Of a DNA stretch of 26,409 bases, positions 1 through 6,799 are shown in pieces. The DNA is from CAVRZY01 sp963725415 (lineage in GTDB: Bacteria; Acidobacteriota; Terriglobia; Bryobacterales; Bryobacteraceae). How positions within the stretch are numbered: position 1 is the stretch's first letter; each line of letters begins with the position of its first letter. A model generated the notes under the pieces. It saw only the letters and a program-made list of their open reading frames with translations. It had not been told where the DNA came from and ran no database searches. The position numbers were made by a program, and so were the translations under genes. The stretch is from contig CAVRZY010000153.1 of the NCBI GenBank assembly GCA_963725415.1, positions 1-26,409 on the forward strand. The letters are read 5' to 3'.

Positions 1-210
1 CACGTATCGCTGGTCAGCAATTCTGTCAAGGGAAATGTTGGCTCCTTTTTCCATCAAATTTTAACCGTAGGATCAAAGGGAAAGAATAGATCTTAGGGGT
101 AGTGCTGATAAGCCAAAACGGAAACTATCGTGACAGCCTCTGCACTTCGCCAATATTTTTGAGATAAAACACATCTCCCAACCCTTAATGATTATCGATA
201 CCTGCACCCT

Positions 211-227
211 TTGACAAAATATGTCAA
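211..227. repeat. Perfect 6+6 inverted repeat, operator-like
   Basis: TTGACA and its exact reverse complement TGTCAA are separated by 5 bases (AAATA). This is the size and symmetry of a dimeric repressor site. TTGACA is also a consensus -35 hexamer, but no good -10 lies 16-18 bases downstream, so I do not call a promoter. No regulator gene is nearby. Confidence 0.3.
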
Positions 228-367
228 CCGAAGACTACAGGAAGAACTCCTCGTTTTTTTAGGGGAATTTCTCCCTCCAAATTTAACGCTCTACCTACCT
301 ATGTTTAATTCAAGCAACCTATGAGAAATGAATATTACTTATTGAAGAGGTTGAATAGACCCTATTA

Positions 368-412
368 GGCAGGGCCGTTTTTGACCCTGCCCTCTTAGGT
401 CAAGAGGGCAGG
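368..412 (+). promoter_or_regulatory. Overlapping mutually exclusive hairpins upstream of the HEPN-like gene
   Basis: Two stems compete for the same bases. GGCAGGG (368-374) can pair with CCCTGCC (385-391). Alternatively, positions 386-396 pair with 402-412 in a perfect 11-bp stem around a 5-base loop. Such an either/or arrangement in a leader about 55 bases before a gene resembles an attenuator. There is no U-tract after the second stem, so it is not a textbook intrinsic terminator. It could equally be a palindromic repeat element. Confidence 0.4.
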
Positions 413-465
413 CAGGCTAAAATTGTGATTACAAATACAGCTCAATTGCCGATAAGCTTCGAATA

Positions 466-912
466 TTGAGAAAGGATATTTGTTACGCCTGCGCCGGTAT
501 AGAGGTCAACGCCGCCAGGGAGAAGCTTTGCCTGCGCGAGGTTATCAGGAGGTACGGGAAGATCGTCGAAAGATGGGAACAGCTTGATCCGCTGCCGTTC
601 GATGATCCACAGTTGGAGGAGGCCTCGAAAGCCTACCTCTATGGCTTCTATAGGGCGAGTGTTGTCCTAAGCTCAAGTGCCGTGGAAAAGCGCCTAAAGC
701 GAGTCGCCAATGTAGATTACTTCGAACACTATGAGGATCTCGTCGAGGCCGCTGCCAGTTGTTCGGCCATGAGCCCGGTCTGGAAAGAGCAAGCCCTATT
801 AGTGTTCCGGACCCGCACCAAAGTGGTCCACAGGGATCACGCGCCTTCTCACGACCAGGCAGGTGAAGTGCTCAGCAACGCCAGGGACGTACTAACGAAG
901 GTTCTGTCGTAA
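466..912 (+). CDS. Small HEPN/DUF4145-like protein (hypothetical)
   Basis: This encodes a 148-residue, probably all-helical soluble protein. The central segment (about residues 55-80, with an AYLYGFYRASVVLSSSAVEK helix) and the C-terminal part (about 110-145) resemble the DUF4145/HEPN fold. An R-x4-6-H pattern is present (Arg115 or Arg117 to His122), the signature of HEPN ribonuclease-type domains. Cys6 and Cys9 form a CxxC near the N-terminus. The only usable start in frame is TTG at 466, without a clear ribosome binding site. The frame stays open upstream to 421 with no ATG or GTG, so the start is uncertain and the gene may be 5'-truncated. HEPN proteins often act in toxin-antitoxin or phage-defence RNA cleavage, but no partner gene is present, so the function is unassigned. 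It sits between an AT-rich region and a hairpin and is unrelated to the sugar genes that follow. Confidence 0.5.
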   Translation: MRKDICYACAGIEVNAAREKLCLREVIRRYGKIVERWEQLDPLPFDDPQLEEASKAYLYGFYRASVVLSSSAVEKRLKRVANVDYFEHYEDLVEAAASCSAMSPVWKEQALLVFRTRTKVVHRDHAPSHDQAGEVLSNARDVLTKVLS

Positions 913-924
913 CAGTTCACGTGG

Positions 925-953
925 GCCCTCCCTGCTGCGGGAGCAGGGAGGGC
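925..953 (+). terminator. Strong hairpin after the HEPN-like gene
   Basis: A perfect 12-bp stem (925-936 with 942-953) with a 5-base loop begins 12 bases after the stop codon at 912. There is no T-run downstream, so termination may be weak or factor-dependent. Its arms share GC-rich GCCCTC/GAGGGC text with the hairpin upstream of the same gene, so the two may belong to one palindromic repeat family. Confidence 0.5.
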
Positions 954-1304
954 GTAAACCTGATGCCGGCGATAGCGGTTCAAGACGCTTCTCCGACATG
1001 AACGCACATCCGGTCCGAGTATCTGACGCGCGCACGGCCTGCCCGCTGGGACCATAGCGCGGGCGGCGTCGTTTCCAGATGTCGTAGGCGAACGCGGAGC
1101 GCTCGGATGGAGGCGTGTTGTGGATCAGGTGGGAGAAGTAGTCAGGCGCCCTTGGTGTGGGGTTGGACCGCATTTTCAGGCGTTCCTAAGTTGTGGTCAA
1201 AATCGTGGCCAATTACCGCCGCGCAGGCCCTAATGAGCGTACCTACGCGGTCGAATGTGCCTGAAAACTCAACGGCATAGCCCAGTGTGGGATAATTGCG
1301 CCTT
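954..1304. other. Intergenic region without a convincing gene
   Basis: A minus-strand open frame (1173 down to 892) reads a plausible-looking short protein, but it has no ribosome binding site, overlaps the hairpin and the 3' end of the preceding gene, and matches no family I recognise. It may be a gene remnant. TTTTCAGGC (1173-1181) and GCCTGAAAA (1259-1267) form a 9-bp inverted repeat 77 bases apart. GATAAT at 1291-1296 is a -10-like box 8 bases before the next start codon. Confidence 0.4.
1291..1296 (+). promoter_or_regulatory. Putative -10 box (GATAAT) of the 1305 gene
   Basis: GATAAT ends 8 bases before the ATG at 1305. Transcription would start at or next to the ATG, giving a leaderless or nearly leaderless mRNA. 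No clear ribosome binding site is present, which agrees with that. No good -35 hexamer is visible. Confidence 0.35.
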
Positions 1305-2510
1305 ATGACGAATCTGCCGATCCAGCGCAGAGATCTTTTGCGCGTTGCCAGTCTTAGCAGCATCACCGCAGCCTCCTACTCCCGCGTCCTGGGGGCCAAC
1401 GACAAGATCAGCCTCGGCGTCATCGGCTGCGGCGGGCGGGGGCTGGGTGTCATGGGGATTTTCCAGAAGAACCCGGCCATCCAGGTCAGGGCGGTCTGCG
1501 ATGTGTACGGCGTGCAGATCGACAAGGCCCGGCAGAGGGCGCCCGACGCTGCCAGCTTCACGGATCACCGCAAGCTGCTGGAGGCCCAGAATGTTGACGC
1601 GGTGCTGATCGGGACTCCCGACCACTGGCACGCTCCCATTGCCATTGATGCGCTCAATGCGGGCAAAGACGTCTACATTGAAAAGCCGCTCACGCGCACT
1701 ATTGAAGAAGGCCCCAGGATCGTTAAAGCGGCGCGCGTGAACGACCGCGTCTGTCAGGTCGGCATGCAGCAGCGCTCCGGCCCGCATTACATCCAGGCAC
1801 GGGACGAGTACATCCGCGCAGGCAAGCTGGGCAAGATCACGCTGGCGCGCACCTGGTGGCACGGCAACGGGGCGCACTTGCGTAAGGCGCCGCCGTCGCT
1901 CCAGACCAAGCCCTCCAACCTGGATTGGGCGCGCTATCTCGGCCCGGTGAAGTGGCGGGACTACGACCCGCAGCAATACTACAACTTCCGCGCCTACCTG
2001 GATTTCGGCGGCGGCCAGGTGACCGATTTGTTCACCCACTGGATTGACGTAGTCCACATGTTCATGGACCAGGAGGTGCCGATCTCCGCGGTTGCCGCCG
2101 GCGGCGTCTACTACTACAAGGACGGCCGCACCGCCCCCGATACCATCTGCGTGCTACTGGAGTACCCCGGCGAATGGACCGCCACCTTCGAGGCCACTCT
2201 GGCCCCCGGCATTACGGGCGACGCCATCGAGATGTGCGGCACCCAGGGCCGCCTGTGGATCAGCCGCGGGCGCTTCGAATTCTACCCCGCTGAAAAAGGC
2301 GCGCAGCCCACCATCGTCAAATCGGACGGCGATCAGACCGTCCACCACGTCAACAACTTCATCGACTGCTGCCGCACCCGGAAACTGCCCAACGGGGACG
2401 TGCTGATCGGCCACCGCTCCGCACAGGCCTCCCACCTGGGCAACATCGCTTACGTGCAAAAACGCCGCATCCGATTTGACCCGCAACGCGAGGAGGTCCT
2501 GCCACTATGA
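1305..2510 (+). CDS. Tat-exported Gfo/Idh/MocA family oxidoreductase
   Basis: This predicted NAD(P)-dependent sugar dehydrogenase has 401 residues if started at the ATG at 1305. A TTG three codons earlier is less likely. The N-terminus has a twin-arginine pattern (R8-R9 in QRRDLLRVASL) followed by a short hydrophobic stretch, as in the Tat-exported members of the family. The Rossmann nucleotide loop GCGGRG is at residues 41-46 and the family EKP motif at 126-128, followed by the usual C-terminal alpha/beta dimerisation domain. Such proteins oxidise or reduce pyranose-type sugars, often at C3. The exported ones are thought to carry bound cofactor. The stop overlaps the start of the peptidase gene by 4 bases (ATGA), so the two are translationally coupled. 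The substrate cannot be inferred. Confidence 0.88.
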   Translation: MTNLPIQRRDLLRVASLSSITAASYSRVLGANDKISLGVIGCGGRGLGVMGIFQKNPAIQVRAVCDVYGVQIDKARQRAPDAASFTDHRKLLEAQNVDAVLIGTPDHWHAPIAIDALNAGKDVYIEKPLTRTIEEGPRIVKAARVNDRVCQVGMQQRSGPHYIQARDEYIRAGKLGKITLARTWWHGNGAHLRKAPPSLQTKPSNLDWARYLGPVKWRDYDPQQYYNFRAYLDFGGGQVTDLFTHWIDVVHMFMDQEVPISAVAAGGVYYYKDGRTAPDTICVLLEYPGEWTATFEATLAPGITGDAIEMCGTQGRLWISRGRFEFYPAEKGAQPTIVKSDGDQTVHHVNNFIDCCRTRKLPNGDVLIGHRSAQASHLGNIAYVQKRRIRFDPQREEVLPL

Positions 2511-4438
2511 AAAGACGCCGTCAGTCGCTTCCGGTAATCCTGCCGCTGTTGCTGGTCCTTCAGCCGGCCAGGGTCTTCTGCGCCGGAGCTGGCCTGGACG
2601 ACGTCATTCAACAGATCCGCTCGGAGGTCAAGCCGCAAGAGGCGATGGAGTACATGCGGCGCGTGTATTCGACGGATCGCTGGTTCACCTTCCCGAAATT
2701 CCAGGAGACGGCGGAGTCCCTGGAGCGGACAATGAAAGCGATCGGCCTGCGCGATGTCGAGATCCTGGGTGCGCCCGCCGACGGAGTGAGCCAGTTCGGC
2801 TACTGGATCATGCCGCTGGCCTGGGACGTGAAGCAGGCGCGGCTGGAGATCATCGAGCCGGGAACCCCGACCGAGTTTCGTGTTCTGGCAGATTACCAGC
2901 AGGTCCCGGCCTCTCTGGGAATGTGGAGCGGCCCGACGCCGCCCGGCGGGGTTGTTGCGGAAGTCATCGAACTGAAGAGCACGTCTCCGGCTGAGATTCA
3001 GAAGCTGGACCTCAAGGGCAAACTGGTGCTGACGCGCCGCAGTCCCGCCGACATCAAGTGGCTGCTAGCCAGAAAAGGAGCGCTAGGCGCCATCAACGCT
3101 TCGAGCGAAAACCCCAGCCTGAGGGACGCCCGCCAGTGGATCAACTCCTGGGGCGATAACGGCTGGGCGTTCACGAAGGACAGCGCGCCTCTGCTGTGCT
3201 TCTCGATCACGCCGCGGCAGGCCGAGTTTCTCGGAAAGTTGCTCCGAGAGAACGCCACGGTGCGTGTGAAGGCTACCGTAGCCAGCCGCTACTACTCCGG
3301 GACGTATCCTTACGCCACGGGAGTGCTGCGCGGCGCCGGGGCCGGTGAGGAGGTGCTGGCGCTGGGTCACACCTCGGAACAGGGCGCGCACGATAACGCC
3401 ACCGGGGTGGCCGCCATGCTGGAGTCGCTGGCCACGCTCAACCGGCTTATCGCGGCTGGCAAGCTGCCGCGGCCGCAACGCAGCATTCGCGTTCTGGCGA
3501 TGGGCGAGCTGCACGCCTCGATGCACTACATTGCCACGCATCCGGAGCGAATTCGCCGCACCGTGGCGGCCATCTGCCTGGACACCCCGGCCGGCTCCTA
3601 TGAACTGCCGGGAACCGAGTACAGCTTCTACCTGAATCCGGACGTGGCGCGCTCCTACAGTGACGCGCTGATCCTGCGGGTGGCCGAGTCCTACTTCCCC
3701 AAGCTCGATCCGCCCCGGCCCTGGCACTCAAAACCATACATGACCGGCACGGACACCTATCTGTCGGACCCCATGATCGGCGTTCCGACCGTGTGGCCTT
3801 TCAGCGGCAGCGGGGTACACGTTCATCACATGAGCGCGGATACGCCTGACCGGGTGGATGCGCGCTCGCTGCGCGATCTGATCGTGGTGACTGCGGCGTA
3901 TCTCTATTACGTGGCTGCGGCCGGAGAGCCGGAAGCCCGCTGGCTGGCCGAGATTGCGCTGGCCCGGGGCCTTGAACAAGTGCAGCGCGCCAAACCCGAC
4001 CATATTGCCTATGAGGTGGACCGCCAAAGCCAAGCCGTGCTGTCGGTGCTCCGGTTGGTACCCGCGGGACGGCGCGAGGCAGTGCGAGGCGCGCTCGATC
4101 CCTTGGTGGAGAAGTTGCGGCAGATGTCCACCGCGCCCCCCGCCGCCGAGCCTGAAATGGAAGCGGCTGCACGCATCGTGGTCAAGCGCAAGAGATTCGG
4201 AACCCTGCCGCTTGACGAAATGCCGCCCGACCGCCGCGAAGGATACCCTTCGGGCGCCTGGTCCCTCGTTCCCATCACGGCGCTGTACTGGTGTGACGGC
4301 CAGCGTAATCTGGCGGAAGTGATCCGGCTGACGCGGCTGGAACACGGCCCGACTAACTTGGATTTTGTCGGCTACTTCCGGTTTCTGGAGAAGCACGGCT
4401 ACGTGGAATTGATTGACGCTGCCCGGCGAAACGATTGA
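2507..4438 (+). CDS. Secreted M28/DUF4910-like aminopeptidase with PA insert and C-terminal winged helix
   Basis: The product has 643 residues with a hydrophobic signal peptide (about 1-26). Residues about 115-265 resemble a protease-associated (PA) domain. The catalytic domain follows with likely metal ligands H288, D296 (HDNATG), E334 (GELH), D359 (CLDTP) and one of H438/H440/H441. Unlike classical M28 enzymes it lacks the H-x-D pair (HTS here) and the double Glu (only E334). The text around H288-E334 is closer to the DUF4910/DUF2172 aminopeptidase-like families. The last 60 residues (CDGQRNLAEVIRL onward) look like a small winged-helix domain of the type found at the end of such proteins (HTH_47-like). 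AGGAGG at 2491-2496 precedes the ATG. It overlaps the upstream oxidoreductase by 4 bases. The substrate is unknown and a non-peptidase role is possible. Confidence 0.75.
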   Translation: MKRRRQSLPVILPLLLVLQPARVFCAGAGLDDVIQQIRSEVKPQEAMEYMRRVYSTDRWFTFPKFQETAESLERTMKAIGLRDVEILGAPADGVSQFGYWIMPLAWDVKQARLEIIEPGTPTEFRVLADYQQVPASLGMWSGPTPPGGVVAEVIELKSTSPAEIQKLDLKGKLVLTRRSPADIKWLLARKGALGAINASSENPSLRDARQWINSWGDNGWAFTKDSAPLLCFSITPRQAEFLGKLLRENATVRVKATVASRYYSGTYPYATGVLRGAGAGEEVLALGHTSEQGAHDNATGVAAMLESLATLNRLIAAGKLPRPQRSIRVLAMGELHASMHYIATHPERIRRTVAAICLDTPAGSYELPGTEYSFYLNPDVARSYSDALILRVAESYFPKLDPPRPWHSKPYMTGTDTYLSDPMIGVPTVWPFSGSGVHVHHMSADTPDRVDARSLRDLIVVTAAYLYYVAAAGEPEARWLAEIALARGLEQVQRAKPDHIAYEVDRQSQAVLSVLRLVPAGRREAVRGALDPLVEKLRQMSTAPPAAEPEMEAAARIVVKRKRFGTLPLDEMPPDRREGYPSGAWSLVPITALYWCDGQRNLAEVIRLTRLEHGPTNLDFVGYFRFLEKHGYVELIDAARRND

Positions 4439-4583
4439 AGCGGTTCTGCGTCTGACAGGTTGCGAAAAAGTCCTTCGGGTGGCTCGCAGACCACAAGCTG
4501 AAGCATGCCCCACGTTCCCGCCTACCTGGCCCTGAATGCGGCGCACTTACTGAGGCTCGCAGAATCAGTGACAGCTTCACGAT

Positions 4584-4675
4584 GTGGCGCAGGCCCCGCC
4601 CTGCAGTATCGGCACTCCTGCCGACACCATGGGCCGAGACGATTCTCGGCCCGGCAGACTGAGAGTCTGCGCCAC
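4584..4675. repeat. 92-bp multi-hairpin palindromic element
   Basis: The ends GTGGCGCAG (4584-4592) and CTGCGCCAC (4667-4675) are perfect inverted copies. Inside are four consecutive stems: 4589-4593 with 4600-4604; TCGGCA (4609-4614) with TGCCGA (4619-4624); GGGCCGAGA (4631-4639) with TCTCGGCCC (4644-4652); and GCAGACT (4654-4660) with AGTCTGC (4664-4670). This looks like a REP- or MITE-type intergenic repeat that folds into a multi-arm structure. It lies between convergent genes, where bacterial repeats of this kind usually settle. Confidence 0.65.
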
Positions 4676-4720
4676 AACCTGCAAATCTGGCTCATCCGAA
4701 ATCCCGCGAGATCAGGAGTT

Positions 4721-4738
4721 CGCCGACTCGTGTCGGCG
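4721..4738. repeat. 7-bp stem hairpin
   Basis: CGCCGAC (4721-4727) pairs with GTCGGCG (4732-4738) around the loop TCGT. It may be part of the same repeat cluster or a terminator for the convergent genes. There is no T-run. Confidence 0.4.
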
Positions 4739-4801
4739 CGCGCGCTGGTGTTATCAGGGGGCGCAGGAGTCGGGAAGGGCGCCGGACCCAGAGGGCACCC
4801 C

Positions 4802-4823
4802 GGCAGGCTGGAGCCCGCGCCAC
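4802..4823. repeat. Degenerate second copy of the GCGCCAC-ending repeat
   Basis: The segment ends in GCGCCAC, as the 4584-4675 element does, and reads like its last arm (GGCAGGCTGGAGCCCGCGCC, then AC). It is probably a partial or diverged member of the same palindromic family. Confidence 0.35.
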
Positions 4824-4906
4824 GTCTTGGGTGTCCTGTCACCCGATTATGCGAGCCTCAGTAGACGCGCTCAGGAAGTTGCAGCAGACGCGAACCACCG
4901 CGAGAT

Positions 4907-6767
4907 TCAAGGACGAGCTGCGGAAGGCGCCGCCTCCCCCGCAATCAGAGCCCCGGCCATGAGCCGGGCCCGGTCCCACTCCTCCGGGTTGTTCTTCCAG
5001 ATCTCGGTGTCCAGCATGGCGGCGCGCCCGAAAGGCTTCTTGTAGATGACGGTGTTCACCAGGCGGTCTGCGGCGTCGTGGCTGCCGGTCTTTTGCGCCA
5101 GCAGCCAGAAATACTCGTAGTCCTCGAAGCCCCGGCGCTGCGCTTTGAGGCGGATGCTGGGAATGGGTCCCCGGTAGCCCATCACCGCGCCGCGGTAGAT
5201 CAGTTGGCCCGAGCCGTTGTAGATCCGGCGCGGCTCTTTGAAGTTCTCCGGCTCGTACCAGGCGGCAAAGGCGTTCCAGTCGAATTCCCACTCCACCCAG
5301 CCGGCGCGATACTTCCACCCCACCCAGCCGATACCCCGGTTCACCAGCAGATCCAGGTCCAGGAAAGTGTTCGACCCGCATCCCGAATTGCGCCGCTGCT
5401 CGTAGATCATCGGCCCATAGAACCAGCTTTCGACGCCGCGCTTCTGGAAGTACTCGAGCTGTTTCGGCGTCGAAGCTCACCGTGTGGCAGACCCACAGCT
5501 CGACCTGCTGGGAGAGCTTCTCCATGGCCTCGCGGGAGTAGCCGCCGTCGATGCGGTACTTGAACCAGCCGCGTCCCATGGCCTCGTGCAGCAGCCGGCC
5601 GTAGTAGATCATCTTCTCGTAGGCATCCTCGTTGTAGGACTCATCGAGTCCGTCCAGGAAAGCGATCTTGTCGACGCGGCGCCAGCTCGGGTCGCTGTCG
5701 AGGTGCGCCCGAATCTGGCGGCCCACCTCTTTCCAGACCGCCTCGTACTCGGGTGTGCGCCCCTCGGGCGGCAGGTCGATCGGCCAGGCGGTGCCTTTCT
5801 TCACGCGGATGTCGAAGGGCAGCATGACGTGGTCGATGGGGATGCCGTAACCCGGCCCCCAGTAGCCGCGTTTCTGTGTGAAGGCCGAGCCGTCCAAGTA
5901 TGGCGCCAGTCGCTGGTCGTATTCGCTCCAATCCAGAGTGACTTTCGTGCCGCTCACCGTCAGCTTCGGCCGATAGGCGTAGATCAACGGCAGGAACCGA
6001 TGCTGCTGGCAGAGCTGGTAGTAAAGCAACTCCTCATCGGGTGGCATCTCCTTCATCGACCCGTTCCAGATGTCGCCCTTGAGGTGGGTCTGCTGGGGCA
6101 AGGCGAAATCCCAGACCTCCAGCGCCACCGTGACGCTGTCGCGCCCGCCCTGCCAAGTGACCTCGACCGTGCCTGTATAGCGGCCGGGAGGGGCCTCAGC
6201 CCGCCCCTCGGGGACGAAAATGTCGATCCAGAGGGCGTGGTTCTTCTGGTCCGGGATGTTGTTGTAGAGGTCCGGAATCGAAAACGGGAAGCCGCTGGAC
6301 AATGCGGACCTGCGCTTGGGCATGAGCGCGTCCGGGTACCAGCCCGGGCCGAGCGAGCTGCGCTCGTAACCCGTGGAGGGGCGGCGCACGAGCACGTACC
6401 ATTCCTTGAAGATGGCCAGGTTGCGGTCGGCGATGCGATGACCTGCGGCGTCTTTCAGTTCGCTGAATGTAATATCGACATCGCTGACCGCCTCGGCAGC
6501 TTCGATGACGAGCTGGAAAGCCACGAATTCATTGCGCGCCGCTTTGAGCGAGATGGTCTTCGTCGAACCGTTCCACACCGAGTTTTGGAGGCAGTAGTCG
6601 CCGCTGGGGTAGTCCTTGTGAATGTCCGGGCGATCCTCGATCAGCCTGCCTGTGGTGGGACTGACGCGAACCCCGTCACTCACGGCCCACAGTTTCACCG
6701 CCGGGCTCTGAGCGGCAGCGGGCCAGGCGCTCATCGCAAAAGCAACCAGCAGAAGCAAGGCCTTCAT
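4907..6767 (-). CDS. Secreted GH123/DUF4091-like glycoside hydrolase (one frameshift)
   Basis: Read through one frame break it gives about 619 residues. The start at 6767 has GGAGG four bases ahead and is followed by a signal peptide (MKALLLLVAFAMSAWPAAAQ). A beta-sandwich N-terminal part (about 25-220) precedes a TIM-barrel-like catalytic part with an adjacent Asp-Glu pair (D375-E376 in FLDGLDESYNE), the catalytic arrangement of GH123 N-acetylgalactosaminidases. The DUF4091 C-terminal signature (GPIPSIRLKAQRRGFEDYEY) is present. The reading frame breaks at about 5462-5464, where one extra base in an A-run (coding strand) separates VCHTVSFDAE from QLEYFQKRGVESWFYGPMIY. Both sides are well conserved, so a sequencing error is more likely than a pseudogene. 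The stop is at 4907-4909. True activity may differ, since many DUF4091 proteins are uncharacterised. Confidence 0.8.
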
Positions 6768-6799
6768 GTGGCCTCCGATCATGGAATAATAGCGTAAAA
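6768..6799. promoter_or_regulatory. Compact divergent promoter with superimposed -10 elements
   Basis: Only 32 bases separate the GH123-like start (6767, minus) from the hydrolase start (6800, plus). The plus strand reads AATAAT at 6785-6790 and the minus strand reads TATTAT over 6791-6786, so both genes could use -10 boxes on the same bases. The plus-strand transcript would start at or near the ATG. The minus-strand transcript would carry a short leader containing the GGAGG ribosome binding site. Confidence 0.45.

Larger units (their letters stand above)
1..465. other. AT-rich gene-free region
   Basis: No open reading frame with coding character is visible on either strand here. Base composition is clearly AT-richer than in the rest of the window, with runs of A and T and many stop codons in all frames. 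It contains a short perfect inverted repeat (211-227) and a pair of overlapping hairpins (368-412), listed separately. The composition change could mark acquired DNA or a decayed region at the edge of an island, but no integrase, transposase or tRNA is seen nearby, so this is only an inference. Confidence 0.6.
4439..4906. other. Gene-free convergent region rich in palindromes
   Basis: This separates two genes that converge on it. No coding sequence is supported, because the open frames present lack start signals and family resemblance. It holds a compact multi-hairpin repeat (4584-4675), a further 7-bp hairpin (4721-4738) and a second, related GCGCCAC-ending segment (4802-4823). One or more of these probably also terminate transcription from both sides. 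Confidence 0.6.

Noticed and set aside
892..1173. 93-codon minus-strand open frame in the gap before the first oxidoreductase
   Set aside because: It has no ribosome binding site and no recognised family, and it overlaps a hairpin and the end of the preceding gene. It is kept only as a possible remnant.
1173..1267. 9-bp inverted repeat TTTTCAGGC/GCCTGAAAA 77 bases apart as insertion-element ends
   Set aside because: The arms are short, the interior has no structure or coding content, and no target duplication is visible.
5484..6797. 437-codon open frame on the plus strand opposite the GH123-like gene
   Set aside because: It is a mirror of high-GC coding sequence on the minus strand. It has no signal, family motif or ribosome binding site, while the minus strand reads a conserved GH123/DUF4091 protein.
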